Source: Candidatus Woesearchaeota archaeon (GTDB taxonomy: Archaea > Nanobdellota > Nanobdellia > Woesearchaeales > SKIA01). From it: 19,546 nt of DNA. The translations under genes were made by a program, and so were the position numbers. The notes under the pieces were generated by a model that saw nothing but the letters and a program-made list of their open reading frames with translations, did not search any database and was not told the DNA's origin. This document shows positions 1 through 6,127 of this stretch, piece after piece. Each line of letters begins with the position of its first letter. Positions within the stretch are counted from its first letter, which is position 1. The stretch is taken from the NCBI GenBank assembly GCA_007116645.1, contig SKIA01000073.1:1-19546 (forward strand). The letters are read 5' to 3'.

Positions 1-1331
1 ACCATAGGAGCCTCCTCAGCAACTCCCGCCATGGAAGCAGCTTTCACAGTAATGTTGCGCGTGCGCAAGTCAGACGCGACTCGCTCGCCGCGAAACTGCT
101 TTTTAGCTTGCGTACGACTCATAAGGCGTCCAGCGCCGTGAGCAGAAGAACCAAACGTTTCCGTCATAGCCTTCTCAGTGCCGACAAGAATAAACGAAGC
201 AGTTCCCATACTCCCAGGAATAAGCACTGGCTGGCCAACATCGCGGTACTCTTCGCAAATTTCTGGACGTCCAGGAGGAAAGGCACGCGTAGCACCTTTT
301 CGGTGCACAAACACTTCGCACTCTTTGCCGTCAATGACGTGCATTTCTCTTTTAGCAATGTTGTGTGCGATATCGTATACCTGACGAATACTGCAACCAG
401 GAAAGAGCCGAGTAAAAGCTTCTCGGACGCGATGAGCAATTATTTGGCGGTTTGCAAACGCAAAGTTTGCCGCAGCACACATAGCGCCATAATAATCCTT
501 GCCCACAGGACTATTCGAAGGTGCATACGCCAAATTCTTTTCAGGAAGCGAAGCCATGATGTCCGGATGTTCTTGGTCTATGCGACGCAAAAAGTCAGTG
601 CATACCTGGTGGCCTACGCCGCGAGAGCCGCAGTGAATCATTACCACAACTTGTCCTTTGCGCGTAATACCAAAGCGCTCAGCAACTTTTTCGTCAAGGA
701 TTTCATCAACTACTTGTACTTCTAAAAAATGATTCCCAGCACCAAGCGTTCCGAGTTGAGAACGACCGCGCTTTTTGGCGCTAGAAGAGAGTTTTGACGG
801 GTCTGCCTCGGCAAAAATACCGTTTTCTTCTGTTCGCTGTAAGTCTTCTGGTGTAGCATAGCCTTTTTTGAGTGCCCACTGCGCGCCCGTTGAGAGGACT
901 TCGTCAAGTTCCGCGTCTGAGAGCTGAATATTGCTTTTAAGCCCCACGCCAGCAGGAACTTTTTGAAATAATAATTCTAACAAAGGATCGATAAGTGGTT
1001 CGACGCGCTCAACATCAAGGTCTGTTGCTAATACGCGAACACCGCAATTAATGTCAAAGCCAACGCCGCCCGGACTAATGCATCCATGCTCAGTATCAAA
1101 AGCAGCAATTCCTCCAACAGTAAAACCATAGCCGACATGCATATCAGGCATGCCCAAAGACGCTCCCTTCACACCCGGAAGGCACGCAACGTTTCTTACT
1201 TGCTCAACAGCAGAGTCTTCTACGTTGTCAAATAATGCTTCTGAGAGAAACAATTTACCCTCAACGAGCATGTCCCCTTCTTTTGGGAGAATGTATTGGT
1301 ACGGCGTCTTTTGTATTGCGCGATCTTTCAT
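1..1331 (-). CDS. rtcB: RNA-splicing ligase RtcB (3' end cut by window edge)
   Basis: RtcB is the GTP- and Mn-dependent RNA ligase that joins 2',3'-cyclic-phosphate or 3'-phosphate ends to 5'-OH ends in tRNA splicing and RNA repair. The reading frame gives 443 residues before it leaves the window; the family is about 480 long, so roughly 35 C-terminal residues are missing. Active-site residues are all visible: GGVGFDINCG (D93, C96), GNHFLEVQ (H201), IHCGSRGVGH (H233), YDIAHN (H323) and the guanylylated histidine in SAHGAGR (H398). There is no intein, unlike the Pyrococcus horikoshii protein. The ATG start is supported by a TATA-like element 26 nt upstream, suggesting a leaderless transcript. 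Archease, its activator, is encoded two genes upstream on the same strand. Identification is very secure. Confidence 0.97.
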   Translation of the reverse strand, partial: MKDRAIQKTPYQYILPKEGDMLVEGKLFLSEALFDNVEDSAVEQVRNVACLPGVKGASLGMPDMHVGYGFTVGGIAAFDTEHGCISPGGVGFDINCGVRVLATDLDVERVEPLIDPLLELLFQKVPAGVGLKSNIQLSDAELDEVLSTGAQWALKKGYATPEDLQRTEENGIFAEADPSKLSSSAKKRGRSQLGTLGAGNHFLEVQVVDEILDEKVAERFGITRKGQVVVMIHCGSRGVGHQVCTDFLRRIDQEHPDIMASLPEKNLAYAPSNSPVGKDYYGAMCAAANFAFANRQIIAHRVREAFTRLFPGCSIRQVYDIAHNIAKREMHVIDGKECEVFVHRKGATRAFPPGRPEICEEYRDVGQPVLIPGSMGTASFILVGTEKAMTETFGSSAHGAGRLMSRTQAKKQFRGERVASDLRTRNITVKAASMAGVAEEAPM

Positions 1332-1351
1332 AACCCCAAGCAATAGAGCAC

Positions 1352-1363
1352 GGTATAAAAAGG
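1352..1363 (-). promoter_or_regulatory. TATA-like promoter of rtcB
   Basis: CCTTTTTATACC on the minus strand lies just behind the stop of the preceding 118-aa gene. It is centred about 26 nt before the rtcB ATG, which fits a leaderless archaeal promoter. Confidence 0.6.
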
Positions 1364-1364
1364 T

Positions 1365-1721
1365 TCAGTTGTCACGAAAAGGAATATGCCCCTCATTATC
1401 ACGAGGTAAGCCTTTTTGTCTGAGCGAACCAGGAGCAGGGTATCTGAGCACATACCGAATATCTGCCGCAGTAGCGAGCACTTCAGTGGCTACATGTCTA
1501 AACCCTGTCGCACACGCACTCGTAACTTCAGAAATAACTGCTTGAGTGTATGCTCGTTCAAGCACAAAATGCGGGTCAGTATCAAGTCCGCCAAGCATCT
1601 TCTCAACTTTTGTTGCCAGCGTCGCTTCAGGCGCGTCAGACTGCAGACACAAAGAAGCATTGCGAACACACCAGCGCTGAAGTGCAGGGCTTTTTTCAAA
1701 ACGGTCAGGAATTCTGAACAT
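1365..1721 (-). CDS. Conserved-looking 118-aa protein of unknown function between archease and rtcB
   Basis: I do not recognise this family. The 118-residue product is soluble, starts MFRIPDRFEKSP, has four Cys without a clear metal motif (WC, SLC, SAC), and carries a mixed helical middle (VEKMLGGLDTDP, YTQAVISEV) and a polar tail (NEGHIPFRDN). It has no signal peptide or membrane segment. Its reality is supported by position in line between archease and rtcB, by a TATA-like box 25 nt before the ATG, and by the rtcB promoter starting right after its stop. Overlapping frames on both strands in this stretch (1416-1739 plus, 1490-1699 minus) lack such support. A role with RtcB/archease in RNA repair is inference from context only. 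Confidence 0.7.
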   Translation of the reverse strand: MFRIPDRFEKSPALQRWCVRNASLCLQSDAPEATLATKVEKMLGGLDTDPHFVLERAYTQAVISEVTSACATGFRHVATEVLATAADIRYVLRYPAPGSLRQKGLPRDNEGHIPFRDN

Positions 1722-1740
1722 AAGACAACACGAAACTAAC

Positions 1741-1752
1741 CCTTAATAAAAT
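1741..1752 (-). promoter_or_regulatory. TATA-like promoter of the 118-aa gene
   Basis: ATTTTATTAAGG on the minus strand begins at the archease stop codon and is centred about 25 nt before the ATG at 1721. It supports that start and independent transcription of the small gene. Confidence 0.5.
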
Positions 1753-2168
1753 TATATGTCAAGCGTTGCGCGAACACGCCAGCGCTGATCAGGAAGTTGC
1801 TCAACAATAAGGTCGTGATACGTAGGTGCTTTGACGTCGCCGTGGCGTTTATACTTTTTTGCCTCATCGCCATACACCACTCCTGAAAGCGTCCACATAC
1901 GATGAGAACGAGTAATATTAACAGAAGCTGAAGCAACAAACAATCCTTCAGTATCTAAAAGAATAATTATTTCTGACAAGAAATCAAAGAACAACGCCTC
2001 CTTGCTCTCAGCTTCCAATGAAAGTGGAAAAGACAGTTTAGAGCTAATCTTCTCTTCGGTCATGATGTGCGTTATTGCGCGAGCAGCATCAGAGAATGCT
2101 TCTTGCAAAGTCGCGCCTTCAGCTTGAATCTTCACGTCAGCCGTGTGGGGTAAGTATTCAAACGACAT
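1752..2168 (-). CDS. Archease, RtcB-activating protein
   Basis: Archease speeds guanylylation and multiple turnover of RtcB and widens its nucleotide use. The 138-aa length is typical. Family marks are the N-terminal HTADVKI (H8, D11, metal-binding region), the helix with EAFSDAARAI, the central LLFDFL-type segment seen here as ALFFDFLSEIIILLD, KAPTYHDL, and the C-terminal RATLDI end. The ATG overlaps the stop of the upstream 70-aa gene in a TAATG junction, so translation is probably coupled. rtcB is on the same strand about 420 nt downstream, the expected partner. Highly confident. Confidence 0.95.
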   Translation of the reverse strand: MSFEYLPHTADVKIQAEGATLQEAFSDAARAITHIMTEEKISSKLSFPLSLEAESKEALFFDFLSEIIILLDTEGLFVASASVNITRSHRMWTLSGVVYGDEAKKYKRHGDVKAPTYHDLIVEQLPDQRWRVRATLDI

Positions 2169-2380
2169 TAGTAGGGCATTACCGAAAAGCCATCGTCATC
2201 GTTGCGCCTCTTAGGTTTCTCGTCAGGCTGATCAAACACAGCAGAGAATGCATCTTCTGAAAAAGAGAAGTCTTCAGCAACTTGCGGCTCAGAAGCAGTC
2301 GGCGAGAGCGATTCGAGAAAGCGAGCGATCTGGCGCAAGCGTTCAGGACTTTCTTTGTCGGTATCAATCGTCAAAATCAT
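2168..2380 (-). CDS. 70-aa acidic protein of unknown function, coupled to archease
   Basis: This is the first gene of the archease cluster; I do not recognise the family. The product begins with a short strand and an amphipathic helix (MILTIDTDKESPERLRQIA, then RFLESL), continues into an acidic, probably disordered middle (VAEDFSFSEDAF, FDQPDEKPKRR) and ends in FSVMPY. It has no Cys, signal peptide or membrane segment. Evidence for expression: a strong TATA box 27 nt before the ATG and the TAATG stop/start overlap with archease. Such a small acidic partner could be an adaptor for the RNA-repair proteins, but that is inference only. Confidence 0.75.
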   Translation of the reverse strand: MILTIDTDKESPERLRQIARFLESLSPTASEPQVAEDFSFSEDAFSAVFDQPDEKPKRRNDDDGFSVMPY

Positions 2381-2402
2381 AACAAGAAAAAGGAAAACCT
2401 GC

Positions 2403-2412
2403 TATATAAAAC
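2403..2412 (-). promoter_or_regulatory. TATA box of the 70-aa/archease pair
   Basis: GTTTTATATA on the minus strand is centred about 27 nt before the ATG at 2380. It is a near-consensus archaeal TATA element. The 141-nt gap between the divergent genes (2381-2521) holds this, the promoter of the lamin-tail gene, and nothing else I can see. Confidence 0.65.
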
Positions 2413-2494
2413 GCGTGGTCAAGCACATTCTTTTGGAAAACACAGTATCCTTTCAAAACCCCCAAAGATGTTACGAGAACACACAGGCAAGACA

Positions 2495-2503
2495 CCTAAA
2501 AAG
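2495..2503 (+). promoter_or_regulatory. Weak TATA-like element before the lamin-tail gene
   Basis: CCTAAAAAG is centred about 23 nt before the ATG at 2522. It is a weak match, reported because the spacing is close to the other promoters here. Confidence 0.35.
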
Positions 2504-2521
2504 CAGTTACGTACCACTGGT

Positions 2522-3691
2522 ATGAAATACGCACTCATCATCCTCGCACTTTTCTTTGTTGCCGCCAATGCAGACCTCAGAATAGACATGGTCTATTATG
2601 ACCCCTTTAACGCTCGCGGATCAGAAGCAGTGCTCATCGCAAACACAGGCCCAAACACGATAGACTTGACAGGATATAAGCTTGCAACGCGCACAAGCCC
2701 ACAAGACCACACCTTACAAGGACACATCCAACCCTTTAGCACATACCTTGCAGCATATGCAGGATGGAGCGAGAATAAAGACAACCAATCATGGCCTGAT
2801 GCGCAACACGAACAAACAATCACTCTTGCAAACAACGGCGGATACGTACACCTCACCACCCCTGACGGAACAATACTTGATACAGTGGGGTGGAAGAACA
2901 CAGAATATTATCTGGGAACGCCGCACCCAGGAGTTGCCAAAGGAATGGCGCTTGTCAGAGTGCAAGACACACAAAACAATAGCGCAGACTTTGCAGAACT
3001 ACTGCCGTTTAGCACCATAGAAGAGCCAGAAGAAGGAATAGCGCTAGAAATCGATGTGCAAAACGTTCCTTCAGAACTATTAAACATCAGCATAGAAGAT
3101 GACTTTCCTGACAGAGAAGGAATTCAGCTCTTGCCGCTCGCCCAAGGAAGGGAAGTATGGGTGAACGTGACTGTTCGTGATAACAACACCCTGCACGCAA
3201 CCACAGTCACAGTAAACGGCGTGGCGCTAACAGCGAACACGAGTGCCACTCAAGACACGTTTACCGGACAAGTCCTCATCACGGCCTTTACAGAGGCACT
3301 CAACATCACAGTTCAAGATGAAGAACACACCGTCACTGAACTCATCCCCATAGAAGTGCTTGCGGCAGCCAGTCTTTCAACACCAGACAACATACAAGCA
3401 ACCCTCGCTCCGGGACGAGCACATAACACCACCCTCACACTACAAAACACGGGAGGAGCGCCCGTGCACTTGCACATCCGAGGAAACGCGCCAAGAAGTA
3501 CGCAACACCTTCTTGGAAAAGTCTATTACGAAATCCTCGGAGAAGAACACGAACTCCTCTTGGATGTGCGAGAACACCAAGTAGCCCTCGCCCCAGGACA
3601 AACACTTGAGATGCGCATTATCACACAAGCAAGCTTTGTGCCGGCAGGACGCTACAGCGGACAACTCGTCATCGCAGGAGTCCTCACGTGA
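2522..3691 (+). CDS. Secreted lamin-tail-domain protein with Ig-like C-terminal region
   Basis: The 389-aa product begins with a Sec signal peptide (MKYALIILALFFVAANA, likely cleaved near residue 17). A lamin-tail-like domain follows at about 20-145: strand pattern AVLIANTGPNTIDLTGYKL, the GGYVHL turn and DTVGW near its end. The remainder (about 150-389) looks like beta-sandwich Ig-like domains, ending in GRYSGQLVIAG as in COG1470/NEW3-type folds. Several N-x-S/T sequons (NIS, NVT, NTS, NIT, NTT) fit an S-layer-exposed glycoprotein. It has no C-terminal anchor, but the next gene overlaps it and encodes a membrane-anchored partner. The frame is open further upstream (an ATG at 2468 is possible); I chose 2522 because it puts the signal peptide at the N terminus. 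Function is unknown; a cell-surface role is inference. Confidence 0.8.
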   Translation: MKYALIILALFFVAANADLRIDMVYYDPFNARGSEAVLIANTGPNTIDLTGYKLATRTSPQDHTLQGHIQPFSTYLAAYAGWSENKDNQSWPDAQHEQTITLANNGGYVHLTTPDGTILDTVGWKNTEYYLGTPHPGVAKGMALVRVQDTQNNSADFAELLPFSTIEEPEEGIALEIDVQNVPSELLNISIEDDFPDREGIQLLPLAQGREVWVNVTVRDNNTLHATTVTVNGVALTANTSATQDTFTGQVLITAFTEALNITVQDEEHTVTELIPIEVLAAASLSTPDNIQATLAPGRAHNTTLTLQNTGGAPVHLHIRGNAPRSTQHLLGKVYYEILGEEHELLLDVREHQVALAPGQTLEMRIITQASFVPAGRYSGQLVIAGVLT

Positions 3692-4116
3692 TCTGGCTGC
3701 TCTTAGCATTTGCTCTATACCCGCCAAGCATTGAGCTTGCAGGAATGTCAGGAACGCACACAGAATTTGAGCTCTTCATCGTAGGTAATGAACGTGTGCG
3801 CATCACCGCAACGCCCCCGCTCGTGCTGGACGAAACAGTGACTATAACAGGAAAACAACACGTCACCCTCACCGCTCGCATCAAGCCTCACACTCCACCA
3901 GGAAATCATACTGCGTATGTATACGCAGAACCTGCTCGCGAAGATAACATCTTACTCGCAGCAGCAATTCCTGTACGAGTAGCCGTCCACCAACCCACCA
4001 CAACCACACGCATCATCCCCGCACATCGCTTACAAGCAGGGTGGTGGGCGGCACTCGCAGGAACAATCACTGCAGTAGTAGGGTTGTTTAGTGCAGTCTC
4101 TATTCGTCGCCGATAA
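3688..4116 (+). CDS. Small membrane-anchored Ig-like surface protein
   Basis: The 142-aa product starts with GTG in a GTGA overlap with the stop of the lamin-tail gene, preceded by AGGAG (3676-3680), so the two are co-translated. It has a short hydrophobic N terminus (IWLLLAFALYP), a single beta-sandwich-like domain (about 14-100), a Thr-rich stalk (QPTTTTR), a transmembrane helix (about 118-138) and a basic cytosolic tail SIRRR. This is the layout of a type I protein anchored in the cell membrane with its domain outside. No catalytic motif is visible. It probably holds or pairs with the secreted upstream protein; this is inference. Its 3' end overlaps the convergent TatD gene by 17 nt. Confidence 0.75.
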   Translation: MIWLLLAFALYPPSIELAGMSGTHTEFELFIVGNERVRITATPPLVLDETVTITGKQHVTLTARIKPHTPPGNHTAYVYAEPAREDNILLAAAIPVRVAVHQPTTTTRIIPAHRLQAGWWAALAGTITAVVGLFSAVSIRRR

Positions 4117-4834
4117 AACGCTTGGCGTTGAGAAACAATTGTTCTCGCAACTCCGACAATGATTCTTGACGAGCCTCTGCCATAGCTTTGACTCCCACAA
4201 CAACTTTTGCGGGTTCATTAGGCTCATCGTCAGGAGACATCCACGGAGCATCAGTTTCTGAAAGTAACCGGTCAACAGGAACTTCTTGTGACAACCGTTG
4301 AAAATGTGTTGCGCGAACAACGCTTGTTGGAATGGAAAAATAATGTCCTGCATCAATACCTTTTTTTGCCAGCTTAAGCGAGCCACCAAAGCAATGAAGG
4401 TCTGCTCGCACGTTAAATGATTCAAGCACTTCAAGCACGTCTTGTTCTGCTTTTCGCGAATGAATGAGCACTGGCTTTTTGAGTTCTTCAGCAAGTGCTA
4501 AGAGTTCTGAGAAAACAATTTTCATCTCTTCTTGCTTTGAGGCGTCATGATGATAATCAAGGCCAATCTCGCCGATCGCCACAGGGTTTGCATCGCGAAT
4601 CTGCTGATACACTTTTGCTCGCTCAGCTGCAGAAATACTAACCGCATCATTCGGATACAGGCCCAAAGCCGCCTTGACAGAAGGAAAACGTGATTGCAAC
4701 TCCAACGCTTTCTTATTGTTTTCAAAATTAAGACCATTCGTCAAGATAAGCAAGACGCCTGCTTGCTGAGCCCGCAAAACTGCTCCAGCAGGGTCTTTGA
4801 GGTCGTCAAGATGACAGTGAATATCAGCGTACAT
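4100..4834 (-). CDS. TatD-family metal-dependent hydrolase (DNase)
   Basis: TatD proteins are TIM-barrel metal-dependent nucleases linked to DNA repair and turnover. From the chosen ATG the protein is 244 aa. Metal ligands are visible: HCH (H6, H8), GEIGLDYH (E89), VLIHSRKA (H125), DLHCFGG (H147) and SETDAPW (D195), in the family order. In-frame starts also exist at 4843 (ATG) and 4849 (TTG); 4834 is preferred because the family begins just before the HxH strand and a TATA-like box lies 26 nt upstream. The gene follows arvC on the same strand, and its end overlaps the convergent membrane-protein gene. The exact substrate cannot be told. Confidence 0.93.
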   Translation of the reverse strand: MYADIHCHLDDLKDPAGAVLRAQQAGVLLILTNGLNFENNKKALELQSRFPSVKAALGLYPNDAVSISAAERAKVYQQIRDANPVAIGEIGLDYHHDASKQEEMKIVFSELLALAEELKKPVLIHSRKAEQDVLEVLESFNVRADLHCFGGSLKLAKKGIDAGHYFSIPTSVVRATHFQRLSQEVPVDRLLSETDAPWMSPDDEPNEPAKVVVGVKAMAEARQESLSELREQLFLNAKRFIGDE

Positions 4835-4854
4835 TACCAGCATAAACAACTAGT

Positions 4855-4865
4855 GCTTTATGTAT
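4855..4865 (-). promoter_or_regulatory. TATA-like promoter of the tatD gene
   Basis: ATACATAAAGC on the minus strand touches the arvC stop codon and is centred 26 nt before the ATG at 4834. It decides the start choice for the TatD protein. Confidence 0.5.
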
Positions 4866-5245
4866 TACTCGTTTCTTCGACGAAACGTCTCAAGAATATC
4901 AATCATGTACTTGCCATCTTCGAGCTTGTAAATAAGAGGTTGTTTGTCAGTAAACAAGTTGACAAGGTCAAGCTCGTATTTTCCTGGCCCAAGAATGTTA
5001 ATGCTTTCAAGGTCGAGTACTACGGGTTTGTCTCGATCAAACTCATCCCCAATGAGTTCAAACACGTCCCGCTCTATTTGTTGCTTCTCATCAGTTGAAA
5101 GGCTGTTTGCACGTTTTTTTGCTTCTTCAACCTGGCCAGCCTTTACAAAGAAGAAGAATTTTCCACCACAAGAAGAGCACCCAGACAGGATTTCACGCGA
5201 ACCGTCGTCAAAAAACGTGTTACATTGCACGCACTGGTGGGGCAT
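4865..5245 (-). CDS. arvC: ArvC/OapC-type zinc-ribbon protein (DUF2072)
   Basis: The 126-aa product has an N-terminal zinc ribbon with CVQC (C5, C8) and CSSC (C23, C26), followed by a charged helical linker (EEAKKRANSLSTDEK) and a C-terminal beta-rich part (VVLDLESINILGPGKYELDL, then LFTDKQPLIYKLEDGKY) typical of the DUF2072 family. In haloarchaea this family forms a conserved neighbourhood with a small GTPase (ArvA/OapA) and DUF2073 (ArvB/OapB), implicated in extracellular-vesicle formation. Here it is separated from arvAB by a Nudix gene and has its own strong TATA box 26 nt before the ATG. Family assignment is confident; the vesicle role in this organism is by analogy. Confidence 0.88.
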   Translation of the reverse strand: MPHQCVQCNTFFDDGSREILSGCSSCGGKFFFFVKAGQVEEAKKRANSLSTDEKQQIERDVFELIGDEFDRDKPVVLDLESINILGPGKYELDLVNLFTDKQPLIYKLEDGKYMIDILETFRRRNE

Positions 5246-5266
5246 ACAAAGAAATCGGCATTCAAA

Positions 5267-5277
5267 GTTTATATAGG
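5267..5277 (-). promoter_or_regulatory. TATA box of arvC, inside the end of the Nudix gene
   Basis: CCTATATAAAC on the minus strand includes the last codons and stop of the Nudix gene and is centred about 26 nt before the arvC ATG. It is among the best TATA matches in the window. Confidence 0.65.
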
Positions 5278-5730
5278 TTTGCTGCCTAGAGTATCAAGAG
5301 CGGCAAGTGCGTACTTTCGCGTGGGCGGATTCAAGTCCATTGCCAACACCTCTTCTCGCGTACACCACCGACACTCCGCTTTCTCGTGCGTATCAGGAAT
5401 TACGAGCTTATCAGTTGTTGCGAGCACGAAATACTCCATACCAATATGTTCGTGAGAATCATTAATCCGATGCCGATTCATAAACGCAGGCGCAGGAAGA
5501 GCAGTGAATAAAGGGTCTCGCTCTGCTGGCTCGCCAGGAAGAATAATCTTCAGGCCTACTTCTTCAAGGGCTTCTCGGTGCAGAGCTTGTATCGGGTCTT
5601 CGTCAAGCTCGATATGCCCTCCAACACCAAGCCACTCAGAGAACTTTTCGTGAAAACGCAATAACACCTTGTCTTCATACACAATCCATGCTTGAGCAGT
5701 AAAATCTATTTTTTCATGGATGTGAGGCAT
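5269..5730 (-). CDS. Nudix hydrolase
   Basis: The 153-aa protein carries a complete Nudix box at residues 38-60: GHIELDEDP, then seven residues on REALEEVGL, matching G-x5-E-x7-REUxEExGU. Nudix enzymes hydrolyse nucleoside diphosphates linked to another group, often as housecleaning or signal removal. The body of the fold (TAQAWIVYEDKVLLRFHEK before the box, HIGMEYFVLAT after it) fits. The substrate cannot be inferred. The gene lies between arvB (31-nt gap) and arvC (23-nt gap), interrupting that gene set. A T-rich TATA-like element 27 nt upstream suggests leaderless transcription independent of arvAB. Confidence 0.92.
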   Translation of the reverse strand: MPHIHEKIDFTAQAWIVYEDKVLLRFHEKFSEWLGVGGHIELDEDPIQALHREALEEVGLKIILPGEPAERDPLFTALPAPAFMNRHRINDSHEHIGMEYFVLATTDKLVIPDTHEKAECRWCTREEVLAMDLNPPTRKYALAALDTLGSKPI

Positions 5731-5761
5731 GAAATAAAAAAAAGAAGAGAAGAATAAAAAA
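5731..5761 (-). terminator. T-rich archaeal-type terminator after arvB, overlapping the Nudix promoter
   Basis: On the minus strand, right after the arvB stop, there are T-runs of six (5756-5761) and eight (5736-5743) with a TTCTTCTCTTC stretch between. Archaeal RNA polymerase terminates at such U-tracts. The part TTTTTTATT (5753-5761) is also placed 27 nt before the Nudix ATG and may serve as its TATA box. Confidence 0.5.
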
Positions 5762-6127
5762 TTATTGTGTTAAGAGTTGAATCTTATCAGGGTCTTGCTT
5801 GATTTCTTTAACCACGTTTGCTGGACCAATAATAGTCAGGCCAGAGCGGTTTCCAAGCAAGAGTTTTGCAAGGCGATTCTTAATCTTTGAGAAGAACTCA
5901 TTATTGCCTGAGTCAGGATAAATTACTGAGAGCTCAATACCCTTAAACTTCTTGTTGATAGAAGCCATGGTCTTTTGAATCAGCTGCGCTTCTTCTTCTG
6001 CCGTAAGGCGTCCTTCAAGCAAAACAATCTTGTCCTTTTTTGCGATGTCCAAAAGCTTTTTGATACGCTCTTTGGAGCTTAAGGATTCAATCTCAACGTA
6101 CGGGATGAACTGTAGTGTAAGGCTCAT
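5762..6127 (-). CDS. arvB: ArvB/OapB-family protein (DUF2073)
   Basis: The 121-aa product matches the DUF2073 family: an N-terminal strand (LTLQFIPYVEIESLSS), a helix (KERIKKLLDIAKKDKIVLLEG), the polar LTAEEEAQLI helix, and the glycine-rich C-terminal strand-turn GLTIIGPANVVKEI. In haloarchaea it is encoded beside the small GTPase ArvA and the Zn-ribbon ArvC. The ATG overlaps the arvA stop as ATGA and is preceded by GAGGTGA (6132-6138), a good Shine-Dalgarno, so the two are translationally coupled. No signal peptide or membrane helix is seen. A role in ArvA-driven membrane events is by analogy. Confidence 0.88.
   Translation of the reverse strand: MSLTLQFIPYVEIESLSSKERIKKLLDIAKKDKIVLLEGRLTAEEEAQLIQKTMASINKKFKGIELSVIYPDSGNNEFFSKIKNRLAKLLLGNRSGLTIIGPANVVKEIKQDPDKIQLLTQ

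Noticed and set aside
1..1331. Possible intein or frameshift in rtcB
   Set aside because: The frame from 1331 to the window edge is continuous, and motifs follow the intein-free spacing of the family; only the window edge cuts it.
1416..1739. Plus-strand frame of 107 codons overlapping the 118-aa gene
   Set aside because: No promoter or ribosome site, basic antisense-like composition, and the opposite strand fits the operon direction and has a TATA-like box.
2282..2521. Extended start of the lamin-tail protein, including an ATG at 2468
   Set aside because: It would run back over the opposite-strand promoter and bury the signal peptide; the ATG at 2522 gives a normal signal peptide.
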